This document shows, piece after piece, positions 36,233 to 44,119 of a DNA stretch of 44,119 nucleotides. Position 1 is the stretch's first letter. The number at the start of each line of letters is the position of its first letter. The stretch comes from Candidatus Bathyarchaeota archaeon. GTDB lineage: Archaea > Thermoproteota > Bathyarchaeia > Bathyarchaeales > Bathyarchaeaceae. The notes beneath the pieces are model-generated. The model did not search any database. It saw nothing but the letters and a program-made list of their open reading frames with translations, and had not been told where the DNA came from. The stretch spans positions 1 through 44,119 of the forward strand of contig JAOUKN010000005.1 of NCBI GenBank assembly GCA_029882515.1, read 5' to 3'. The position numbers were made by a program, and so were the translations under genes.

Positions 36233-37576
36233 GTGAGTTTACGAGATTTCCTTCATGACATGGAAAGGAAGAACGAAGTTATCCATATAAGGAATCAAGT
36301 CTCACCACGCTATGAAATCTCATCAATAATGAAATCACTTGATGCTGGCCCAATATTACTCTTTGATAAAGTAAGCGGCTATAGAACCAGAGTAGTAGCA
36401 AATGTTTGCGGAACCCGAGAAAGAATCTGTTCCGCGCTAAACGTTGCTTCAAAAGACTTATACAAACAGCTTGTCGATGCTTGGCGGTCACCAACTCCAG
36501 CGAAAATCGTTAAGGAAGGGCCAGTGAAAGAAGTTGTAGAAAAAGCGGATTTATCGAAAATTCCCATCTTGACGCATTTCGAGAAGGACGCTACTCCTTA
36601 CATAACATCTGGCATAGTCTCGGCCAGAAGTCTTGATGGAAAAGTTGAGAATGTTTCCATTCATCGTCTGATGGTTGTAGATAAGAATCGTTTGGGTATC
36701 CGTATCGTTCCAAGACAACTTTTCAAGTTGTGGAGTATGGCAAAGGAAGAAGGAGAAGATTTGGAAGTTGCCATATCAATTGGTTTGCATCCAACTCTTT
36801 TATTGGCTGCAACTTCGGTTTTACCCTTCGGTGTGAGCGAATTTAATGTAGCAAATGTTCTTTTAAAGGGAGGGTTAAAGTTGGTGAAATGTCAAAACGT
36901 GAATGCCTACGCTCCTGCAGATGCGGAATTAGTTTTAGAGGGCATTATTTCGGTTAAAAATGAAATTCTAGAAGGCCCGCTCGTAGATGTAACTGGGACA
37001 TATGATATTCAGAGAAACCAACCTGTAGTTGAGATAGTTAGTATGATGCATTGTGAGGATTATATCTATCAGGCAATACTGCCTTCCGGAACTGAGCATA
37101 AGCTATTAATGGGCTTGCCCCGTGAAACGATGATCTGGGAAGCCGTCACAAATGTTGTTCCCTTTGTGAAAGCCGTGAACCTTTCTCCAGGTGGGAGCAG
37201 GTGGCTTCACGCTATAATTTCGATTGAAAAACAAACAGAAGGGGATGGAAAAAATGCTTTAGTGGCGGCATTCGCAGCACACCCTAGTCTCAAACATGTT
37301 ATAGTCGTAGACACTGATATCGACATTTTTAATCTGGAGGATGTTGAATGGGCCGTTGCAACCCGTTTTCAAGCCAATGAAGATTTATTAATCATTCCAA
37401 ACGCAAGGGGGTCTTCGCTGGATCCTTCTGCTGATCAAAAGACAGGTTTAACAACAAAGCTTGGCATAGATGCAACATGTCCGTTGGCAATGCCTCGGGA
37501 GAAATTCACGTGTGCGAAAATACCTACAAGTGAACGGGTAAAGAAAATTATAGGAGAAATAAAGAAGTCGACCTAG
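36233..37576 (+). CDS. UbiD-family decarboxylase (candidate anhydromevalonate phosphate decarboxylase)
   Basis: LRDFLHDMERKNEVIHI, GPLVDVTGTYDIQRNQPVVEI, VVDTDIDIFNLEDVEWAVATRFQ; next to aconitase-X genes. Confidence 0.9.
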   Translation: MSLRDFLHDMERKNEVIHIRNQVSPRYEISSIMKSLDAGPILLFDKVSGYRTRVVANVCGTRERICSALNVASKDLYKQLVDAWRSPTPAKIVKEGPVKEVVEKADLSKIPILTHFEKDATPYITSGIVSARSLDGKVENVSIHRLMVVDKNRLGIRIVPRQLFKLWSMAKEEGEDLEVAISIGLHPTLLLAATSVLPFGVSEFNVANVLLKGGLKLVKCQNVNAYAPADAELVLEGIISVKNEILEGPLVDVTGTYDIQRNQPVVEIVSMMHCEDYIYQAILPSGTEHKLLMGLPRETMIWEAVTNVVPFVKAVNLSPGGSRWLHAIISIEKQTEGDGKNALVAAFAAHPSLKHVIVVDTDIDIFNLEDVEWAVATRFQANEDLLIIPNARGSSLDPSADQKTGLTTKLGIDATCPLAMPREKFTCAKIPTSERVKKIIGEIKKST

Positions 37577-37619
37577 CAGATCCTATGCTTTCTCAATCCC
37601 TATTTCTCTAACTGTCTTC

Positions 37620-38786
37620 TTATTCGCAAGCTTCCTCAATGCACTTGGTCATGGGAGCCAGAGCAACATTTACTTCATTCAGCGTTGGTGCATAATAAGC
37701 CGTTTTTGCTGAATTTGTCATTATGGTGTCAATTCCAAGTTTTTTTATCCAGGTGACAATGGCGCAAGTATTGCAAAGCACGTGACCGCCAGCCCCTTCA
37801 ATGATATTCACACATGTTTCCGCATTTTCTCTGACGTGCGAAGATGAACAAACCCATAGTTCAGTGTCTTTTTTCACCTTTTTACCCCTCAGAGCTTGAG
37901 CTACCCTTTGGATTTCTCTTAATGAGCAATGAGGGCACCCAATAAATATCATCTCAGGGCTGTCAGATGATGTGGATAGATTTTTAGTTGTATTTTCTAT
38001 GTCGTTTGTCTCAACAGATACCCTCTCAAGTTTTCCTTTTTTACCTGTTTCCTGATAATGAAACATGGTGGTCATTCCACTAGATGCGAGTCCAGCACCC
38101 AGTTGTTTCAAATCTGCTTCTGTGTAATTACCTAGCCCTTTAAAGACTGGAATCTCATTTTTCAAAAGTTTTCCTACGTGAATGCCCAAGGCTCCAAAAT
38201 CAGTCTCATTTCTAAGTAATGATTCGACTCTAATGAGGATGTTTGCTTCACGATTTTCGGGTCTATGAATACCATAATTCGGAGTCCTACCCACCAACGC
38301 TGCTGCTAACGCACTGGGGCCCCCCTCTCTGTTTGTCCAAGACCCTAAAACTGAGTTGGCATATATTACGGCTGAAGATTCTGACCATGCGAGGTGACAT
38401 CCTGGTTGTGGTTGTCCCAAATAATAAGGAGCACATGTTAAAGTAGGATTTGCTCCCATCTTCTTGTATAATTCAATTACACGCAACTGTTTCTTCAGAT
38501 AATCTTGTGGGAATCTTTTGGCTAAGTATTCTGGGTCAAAACTTGATGGGTTAACTGAAGAAGTGACCTGTACTTTCCCACCTGCAACCACCAAAGCTTC
38601 CAAAAAATCAATAGGGGCATCTCCTAGCGTCTTGTAAGATACTCCAGAAATGTGAGCCGACTGAATGGGTATCAGTTCAGTTGCCCCGAAGAGCTCACCC
38701 AAGCGAACAAGAATTCTCATCGAAACATGGTACGCCCAACCGAGTTCACCGTTGAATATTTTTTCTTCTTCAGAAGTTAAATGCAA
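37620..38786 (-). CDS. Aconitase X catalytic (large) subunit, candidate phosphomevalonate dehydratase large subunit
   Basis: IQSAHISGVSYKTLGDAPIDFLE, NPTLTCAPYYLGQPQPGCHLAWSESSAVIYANSVLG. Confidence 0.9.
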   Translation of the reverse strand: MHLTSEEEKIFNGELGWAYHVSMRILVRLGELFGATELIPIQSAHISGVSYKTLGDAPIDFLEALVVAGGKVQVTSSVNPSSFDPEYLAKRFPQDYLKKQLRVIELYKKMGANPTLTCAPYYLGQPQPGCHLAWSESSAVIYANSVLGSWTNREGGPSALAAALVGRTPNYGIHRPENREANILIRVESLLRNETDFGALGIHVGKLLKNEIPVFKGLGNYTEADLKQLGAGLASSGMTTMFHYQETGKKGKLERVSVETNDIENTTKNLSTSSDSPEMIFIGCPHCSLREIQRVAQALRGKKVKKDTELWVCSSSHVRENAETCVNIIEGAGGHVLCNTCAIVTWIKKLGIDTIMTNSAKTAYYAPTLNEVNVALAPMTKCIEEACE

Positions 38787-38788
38787 CT

Positions 38789-39208
38789 TTATTTTCTCCT
38801 CTTGGCTTCTTTCTTCTTCCAGATCTTTGCAGTTCCTTTCTCTCCATCCACTGCAACATCATCGCCTGTCTCTATCTGTTCTATATCAATGTGGTCAATC
38901 ATAGGAATTTCTGCAATGATAGCTCCTACTACAGTAACCGGGTCGGCAATTTGATTGATGATCGCTTTTGGACAGAGTCCTTTCTTTGCCAAAGAGTAGA
39001 GCACGTAACTCCCTACTGTTGACCCATGCCCGTTTGGAAAACAAAGGATTTTTTCCTTCACATTCTTGCCTTTTAGATCATGATCTCTCTCGATAATCAG
39101 TCCTGAGTTTGGGTCAACACCACCAAGAAAACTAATCGGCTTCTTAGAAACTAAAGCCACCCCTCTTCTATAACCAGGAACGATGGAACGCCCTCGCAAT
39201 GCTTTCAA
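38789..39208 (-). CDS. Aconitase X swivel (small) subunit, candidate phosphomevalonate dehydratase small subunit
   Basis: PISFLGGVDPNSGLIIERDHDLKGKNVKEKILCFPNGHGSTVGSYVLYSL. Confidence 0.9.
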   Translation of the reverse strand: MKALRGRSIVPGYRRGVALVSKKPISFLGGVDPNSGLIIERDHDLKGKNVKEKILCFPNGHGSTVGSYVLYSLAKKGLCPKAIINQIADPVTVVGAIIAEIPMIDHIDIEQIETGDDVAVDGEKGTAKIWKKKEAKRRK

Positions 39209-39222
39209 GTCCCATTTCTCCT

Positions 39223-40500
39223 CTAGTAAGATATCTTCGCTGACGAAGGAAGTTCACTGAGCAATCTTGCTGCAGCTGATCCAACTTTCTCGCGGTGTTC
39301 TTCCACAGTGTATACGCGAAGAATGTTTATGAACCCCTTAAGTACATCGAACATTCTTGAAATGTCGCTTAGCTTTTGAGGAATTTTCTTACCGTCCCTT
39401 GTCTTGTTAAAAACTGGAATTTCCATAGGTTCAAGCAAGACGGAATGGCGATAGGGTACAGAGGGAAGAGTTGGAATATCAATCACTACCAAACGAGGGT
39501 CAATACCTGCCTCTGAAGCAATTTTATCTGTCATCTGATTTCGAATTTCTTCAACACTAAAAATGCTCGACACAGTTTTATCTCTTACATAGAAGGTCTG
39601 ATCATAGGCACATTTAAGCAACTTACGTCTCTCCAAATTTTCCATGAGTCCCTTAGATTTCCCACAATTTTTTAACATAGTCCATACTGTATAATCGTTG
39701 AAAGCCAAGTATTCCTCAACTGCCTTAAAATCTACTAAGCCAAGTTCATCTTTTGCTTCTTCCATAGCAATAGCTATCATTATTTGAGCTGCTCTTCCGA
39801 CCCTGTGGAAATATATGCTTTTGAAGGATTCGATTCGAGCCAATATGAAGGATTCAAGGGCTGAAAGCGCACCCAAGTCCACTGCAAGATTTTCATCAAT
39901 AACATCTAACATATGGATGAGGCGAAAGATGTCTACATACCCGTATTCGGCTCCTGTGTGATAGGTATCCCTGACAATGAAATCAAGTTTATCCGCATCT
40001 ACAGCACTTCGAATCACTTGATCCATAAAAGCTTTGCCAGATCTATGCAGCATCCCCACTGCCAGCTTTCCAATCATATCCGGGTCATACCCGAGGGCGT
40101 TAAGTATGTCACTTAATTCAGATTTTTGAATGACCCACGTAGTCAGATCTTCATGGGTTTTGTCAAGAAACTTATGGAGTAGATGCTCAAAAACGTGTGA
40201 AAAAGGACCGTGTCCGACATCATGGAGTAAAGCGGCTAGTCTTAGGATTTGGGCTTCATCTTCAGAGAGGTGCTGAGAAAGGTTTGGATTTTTCGAAAGG
40301 AGACCAGCTAAATACATAACGCCGACAGAATGCTCAAAACGGGTGTGATTGGCGCCTGGATACACGAACTCTGCTCCAGCTAACTGGCGAAGTCGATGAA
40401 GCCTTTGCACTGGAAAAGAATCAATTATATCTTTTTCCGCCTCTGTAATGTAAATGTAGCCATGAATGGGATCTTTGATTTCACCCCAATACTGTTGCAT
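39223..40500 (-). CDS. HD-domain phosphohydrolase (SAMHD1/dGTPase-like)
   Basis: HTRFEHSVGVMYLAGLL...LAALLHDVGHGPFSHVFEHLL HD motif; KDPIHGYIYI N-terminus. Confidence 0.88.
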   Translation of the reverse strand: MQQYWGEIKDPIHGYIYITEAEKDIIDSFPVQRLHRLRQLAGAEFVYPGANHTRFEHSVGVMYLAGLLSKNPNLSQHLSEDEAQILRLAALLHDVGHGPFSHVFEHLLHKFLDKTHEDLTTWVIQKSELSDILNALGYDPDMIGKLAVGMLHRSGKAFMDQVIRSAVDADKLDFIVRDTYHTGAEYGYVDIFRLIHMLDVIDENLAVDLGALSALESFILARIESFKSIYFHRVGRAAQIMIAIAMEEAKDELGLVDFKAVEEYLAFNDYTVWTMLKNCGKSKGLMENLERRKLLKCAYDQTFYVRDKTVSSIFSVEEIRNQMTDKIASEAGIDPRLVVIDIPTLPSVPYRHSVLLEPMEIPVFNKTRDGKKIPQKLSDISRMFDVLKGFINILRVYTVEEHREKVGSAAARLLSELPSSAKISY

Positions 40501-40543
40501 CTAAATTTCTCCACTGCTGTCAATTTTTAATACTCTTATTAAA

Positions 40544-41182
40544 GTGATCGATTTATTAATTGACGGTGGGGATTACAGTTTGGGAAAGCGGGGAAAATTT
40601 ATCTGCATAGAGGGGCTGGATGCAAGCGGAAAAACCACACATGCCTATAGACTTGTAAGAAGCCTTTTGGAAAGAGGGTATGAGGCTTTATACACTACGG
40701 AGCCAAGTTCTGGTCAAATCGGGAAGTTCGTTAGAAGGTATATTCTTCAAAGAAAGGAGCGGGTGCCGACCGTTGTGGAAGCCTTGCTGTTCGCTGTTGA
40801 TAGAGTTGATCACATAGAAAGAACCATAAAACCTGGCATGAAAGAGGGAAAGATAGTGGTTTCGGATAGATACCTCTATTCTTCTCTAGCATATCAAGGA
40901 GCAGCGGGGTTAGATTTGAACTGGATAAGCGAAATAAACGAGTTTGCTCTCTCTCCCGATTTAGCAATTTACCTTGATGTGCCTCCAGAAATCGTAATCA
41001 AGAGATTGAAACGGAAGAAATCAGTTATGGAAAACCTTCACACTCAGCGGAGAGTTCAGGAGGTTTACATAAGATTGGTGAATGAGAGACACCTAGTCCT
41101 AATCGACGGGAATAGAGCAAAGCACAAAGTAGCAAATGATGTTTTGTCAACAGTTCTCGATTTTTTGGAGAAAAGTTCGTGA
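40544..41182 (+). CDS. tmk: Thymidylate kinase
   Basis: FICIEGLDASGKTTHAYRLVRSL P-loop, TTEPSSGQIGKFVR, VVSDRYLYSSLAYQGA. Confidence 0.92.
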   Translation: MIDLLIDGGDYSLGKRGKFICIEGLDASGKTTHAYRLVRSLLERGYEALYTTEPSSGQIGKFVRRYILQRKERVPTVVEALLFAVDRVDHIERTIKPGMKEGKIVVSDRYLYSSLAYQGAAGLDLNWISEINEFALSPDLAIYLDVPPEIVIKRLKRKKSVMENLHTQRRVQEVYIRLVNERHLVLIDGNRAKHKVANDVLSTVLDFLEKSS

Positions 41183-41230
41183 ATTTATAAAATTGTGATC
41201 TTTCTGATTTCCCAAATGTCTGCACCTTTA

Positions 41231-41593
41231 TCAAGCTATGTTTCCTTTTATTTTTCTGATCGTTTGAAGGTTTTCAAGCAAAGTGGACAGAGCGGTTCCC
41301 AGTTTGTTAAGTTGTTCAAAATCAGTTTCTTCTCTAATCTTTTTTTCTACTTCTTGGATTTTCAAAAGAATAGTTGCCTCTAAAGAAGTGAGCGCGGCGG
41401 GACGTGACACCTCTAACAGTGATTCGCCTTCTTTCATAACAATTACACGTTTTTGGCAATTAGCACACCACAAATCGCCACTTTTCATCTTAAAGAGGGG
41501 CGAAGAGCATGCTGGACAAGAGAGCTCGGTTAGGGTTGCGCCTTGGCGAAGTAAATCCGCCATGGCTTTTATGTTCTTTCTTTTTTTGGACAA
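41231..41593 (-). CDS. Sjogren's syndrome/scleroderma autoantigen 1 (p27)-like zinc-ribbon protein
   Basis: MADLLRQGATLTELSCPACSSPLFKMKSGDLWCANCQKRV. Confidence 0.8.
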   Translation of the reverse strand: MSKKRKNIKAMADLLRQGATLTELSCPACSSPLFKMKSGDLWCANCQKRVIVMKEGESLLEVSRPAALTSLEATILLKIQEVEKKIREETDFEQLNKLGTALSTLLENLQTIRKIKGNIA

Positions 41594-41655
41594 CTGTAAT
41601 CCTCACAAAGATTTTTAGTAAGTAGTTAGTAATTTGATTATCGCTGATAGCATGC

Positions 41656-41955
41656 TTGTCAATGGAGGACTGTTGTATGGTAAGGAAAAAGAAATTGAAG
41701 GAATACGCGGAAAAAACAAAACAGGCAACCTTTGTTCTTGGACAGGTTTCTGAGGACACCACAACTCCCCGTAACATAAGAAGGGCGGCAAAGCAATCAA
41801 TTGAAGTTCTTCAGTCGTCGGAATATTCGTTGGCGGTAAGGGCGTCCAATGCAGTGTCTATTTTAGATGAGATTTTGCAGGATCCTAACATGCCTCCCTA
41901 TACCAGGGTTAAGCTCTGGAATGTCATGAGTTTCCTTGAGGCAATTAAAGACTAA
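41656..41955 (+). CDS. UPF0147-family small helical protein
   Basis: LGQVSEDTTTPRNIRRAAKQSIEVL...RASNAVSILDEILQDPNMPPYTRVKLWNVMSFLEAI. Confidence 0.82.
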   Translation: MSMEDCCMVRKKKLKEYAEKTKQATFVLGQVSEDTTTPRNIRRAAKQSIEVLQSSEYSLAVRASNAVSILDEILQDPNMPPYTRVKLWNVMSFLEAIKD

Positions 41956-42125
41956 TAGCTTGAAAAGCCTGTGAAGTTATTTTCGTTCACATATGGATGA
42001 GTAAGATTAGAAATTTGTATTATGCATTTTGAATTTTAGGTCATAAAACTTATTGTCTATGCAACATGTTTCTAGTAAGTCATACTTCGTGTTGAATTGG
42101 ACCTAAGATTGAAAAGGGTGTTAAG

Positions 42126-42467
42126 TTGGCGCTAAGGGATTACTTGCATGAAAAAGCTGAAGAATCTAGACACAATGAGACTTTAGGTTTTCTTATATTG
42201 ATCATTGGCGTTAGTTTTTTCATTGGTGGAATTGTTGTAACTGTTGTCACTGAGGAAAATCCGGAATGGCTCCTTTTCATTCCTTACAAGTTAGATTCTC
42301 ATCCTTACAGTCTCATTGGATTATCGTTTGCTAGCATTGGATTAGTGTTGCTCATCCTCGGAATAATTTTTAGCATTCATTCTGCTCTGCAAAGGGCATC
42401 GTATATGGATCGGTTGAAAGAGACTCAGACACTGGAAGCCCAGAAGATAGACTCGGAAGAAAGTTAG
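42126..42467 (+). CDS. Small two-TM membrane protein of unknown function
   Basis: LGFLILIIGVSFFIGGIVVTVV and LIGLSFASIGLVLLILGIIFSI; TTG start. Confidence 0.55.
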   Translation: MALRDYLHEKAEESRHNETLGFLILIIGVSFFIGGIVVTVVTEENPEWLLFIPYKLDSHPYSLIGLSFASIGLVLLILGIIFSIHSALQRASYMDRLKETQTLEAQKIDSEES

Positions 42468-42531
42468 TTTCTACCGATGAAAATATATTTTACATGTGAC
42501 ATGTACTTGTGGGCCTCTAGAAGGGTGTCAC

Positions 42532-43920
42532 TTGAAATTTGATGCTATTATCGTCGGTGCGGGACCAGCTGGCATATTCTCAGCTCTAGAACTCACTAAG
42601 AATACAAATCTTAGCATTCTTATGTTGGATAAGGGTCCCGACATTAATCAACGTAAGTGTCCAGCAAATAGAGGTTTGGGATGTATAAATTGTGATCCTT
42701 GTTCTTTGTTGTCTGGTTGGGGAGGGGCTGGAGCCTTCAGTGACGGTAAACTAACTTTATCCACAGAAATCGGTGGATGGCTTAATGAATATTGCACCAA
42801 AGAAAGGCTTGCTAAATTGGTGGATTATGTGGACGGCGTCTATCTAGAATTTGGGGCGCCTAGCAATCTTTATGGGACTGATCTTGACAGGGTTGAGGAA
42901 TTAGAGCGTAAGGCGTCTCTTGCGGGGCTTATGTTGGTGCCTCTCAAGTTGCGTCATATGGGCACTGAGAAGTGTGCGGATACGCTTCGGAAGATGAGGC
43001 GGCACTTGAATGACCGGGTGGATGTTCGAACAAGAACTGAGGTCAAGAGTTTACTAGTTAAGAATGATGTTGTGGAGGGTGTCGAGACCACTAAGGGTGA
43101 CAAGATTTATGGCAAGTATGTTATCGTGGCTCCTGGGAGGAGTGGTGCTGAGTGGTTGAAGTGTGAGGCTCAGTCTTTGGGGTTGAGGACGCTTAATAAT
43201 CCTGTGGATGTGGGTGTTAGGGTCGAGATTTTGTCTTCTGTTATGGAGGATTTGACTAGTGTTCTGTATGAGCCTAAGTTTGTGTATTATTCGAAGTCTT
43301 TTGATGATAAGGTGAGGACTTTTTGTGTTGCGCCGGAGGGAGAGGTGATCATGGAGTCTTATGATGGGATTTTGACGGTGAATGGTGAGAGTTATGCGGA
43401 GCGGAAGACGCGGAATACTAATTTTGCGATTTTGGTTAGTACTTCTTTTACTGATCCGTTTAAGGAGCCTATTGCTTATGGGAAGTATTTGGCGAGGCTT
43501 ACGAATCTTTTGAGTGGGGGGGTGCTGGTTCAGAGGTTGGGTGATCTTCAGGCTGGTCGACGTTCGACGGAGGAGCGGATTGAGCGGAGTGTTGTTGTTC
43601 CGACTTTGAAGACTGCGACGCCTGGTGATTTGAGTTTTGTTCTGCCTTATCGTTATTTGGCGGATATTCGGGAGATGTTGGAGGCTTTGGATGTGATTTC
43701 GCCTGGGGTGAATTCTAAGCATACTTTGTTGTATGGGGTTGAGGTGAAGTTCTATACGTCCAGGCTTGTTTTGAAGGATTGGTTGGAGACGAAGAAGATT
43801 CGGAATTTGTTTACGATTGGTGATGGGGCTGGTGTGACAAGAGGGTTGATTCAGGCTTCTGTTTCCGGAGTAATTGCGGCTGAAGAGATTGCGAAGAGAG
43901 AAAAGTCTGCAAATAATTGA
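42532..43920 (+). CDS. FAD-dependent dehydrogenase (COG2509-like); start may be 42496 or TTG 42532
   Basis: FDAIIVGAGPAGIFSALEL Rossmann motif, CSLLSGWGGAGAFSDGKLTLS, LFTIGDGAGVTRGLIQASVSGVIAAEEI. Confidence 0.88.
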   Translation: MKFDAIIVGAGPAGIFSALELTKNTNLSILMLDKGPDINQRKCPANRGLGCINCDPCSLLSGWGGAGAFSDGKLTLSTEIGGWLNEYCTKERLAKLVDYVDGVYLEFGAPSNLYGTDLDRVEELERKASLAGLMLVPLKLRHMGTEKCADTLRKMRRHLNDRVDVRTRTEVKSLLVKNDVVEGVETTKGDKIYGKYVIVAPGRSGAEWLKCEAQSLGLRTLNNPVDVGVRVEILSSVMEDLTSVLYEPKFVYYSKSFDDKVRTFCVAPEGEVIMESYDGILTVNGESYAERKTRNTNFAILVSTSFTDPFKEPIAYGKYLARLTNLLSGGVLVQRLGDLQAGRRSTEERIERSVVVPTLKTATPGDLSFVLPYRYLADIREMLEALDVISPGVNSKHTLLYGVEVKFYTSRLVLKDWLETKKIRNLFTIGDGAGVTRGLIQASVSGVIAAEEIAKREKSANN

Positions 43921-43938
43921 GGGTGTGCATGCGTGAGA

Positions 43939-43952
43939 CCCCCCTAGGGGGG
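43939..43952. repeat. Perfect palindrome CCCCCCTAGGGGGG
   Basis: Read directly, 18 nt after the FAD-dehydrogenase stop. Confidence 0.65.
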
Positions 43953-44034
43953 AGGGGAAGAATTGAGGAAAATAGAGGTTCATTATCAAGTAGTGCGCGC
44001 ATGATTAATCTATATGGGATAGAGGATAGACAAA

Positions 44035-44119
44035 ATGGGAATATTCGGCAAGTTTTTCAGCCCCCCAAACATCGAGAAAATGAAGAAGAACAGGGATGTT
44101 AAAGGCTTAATCAAAGCCC
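44035..44119 (+). CDS. 5' end of a CDS truncated by the window, probably a HEAT-repeat protein (MGIFGKFFSPPNIEKMKKNRDVKGLIKA...)
   Basis: Open ATG frame to the window end; sequence resembles archaeal HEAT/PBS-lyase repeat N-termini. Confidence 0.6.
   Translation, partial: MGIFGKFFSPPNIEKMKKNRDVKGLIKA

Noticed and set aside
41490-41800. Minus-strand ORFs of 95 and 61 aa near UPF0147
   Set aside because: Overlap the well-supported zinc-ribbon and UPF0147 genes; no motif.
43054-43989. 311-aa minus-strand ORF antisense to the FAD dehydrogenase
   Set aside because: Low-complexity Arg/Asn/Leu/Ile/Pro-rich translation, explained by the G/T-ending codon bias of the sense gene; the sense frame has clear FAD motifs.
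1-44119. tRNA, rRNA or CRISPR array
   Set aside because: No GTTCRANNC T-arm context with a matching acceptor stem, no rRNA core strings and no regularly spaced direct repeats were seen by eye; intron-containing tRNAs would need a dedicated scan.

Overview
The window is an archaeal chromosomal segment: eukaryote-like informational genes, CDP-archaeol synthase, diphthamide synthesis, GINS/primase/PCNA, L44e/S27e/aIF2-alpha/Nop10. A TACK/Bathyarchaeia-like origin is my inference only. Housekeeping blocks: rpl10e-ppsA-dph2-METTL5-like MTase-csl4-rpoL; tfs-pcn-priL; priS-gins51; rpl44e-rps27e-aIF2a-nop10-pac2; gcvH/gcvT; topA; carS/radB; RNaseH-like protein/Clp1-like kinase; ubiD beside both aconitase-X subunits (the archaeal mevalonate pathway module); tmk. 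The accessory parts are (i) a ~10 kb island between priL and priS with a large dockerin protein, an archaeosortase/exosortase-family protein, a radical SAM/SPASM protein and four glycosyltransferases, and (ii) a ~2.4 kb segment after topA with a caspase-like protease carrying a dockerin, a decayed second dockerin gene, and a duplicated fragment of a small gene flanking the pair. I also saw gene starts and small ORFs missed by the ORF track (54-aa zinc-ribbon ORF at 26973-27137; truncated HEAT-like CDS at the right edge), frameshifted remnants, strong hairpins/palindromes, a recurrent intergenic GTGCRCGCATG-like motif, and intragenic codon-composition switches. I found no rRNA, tRNA, CRISPR array or IS element. 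All calls are by-eye reading of the sequence and supplied translations; no database search was run.
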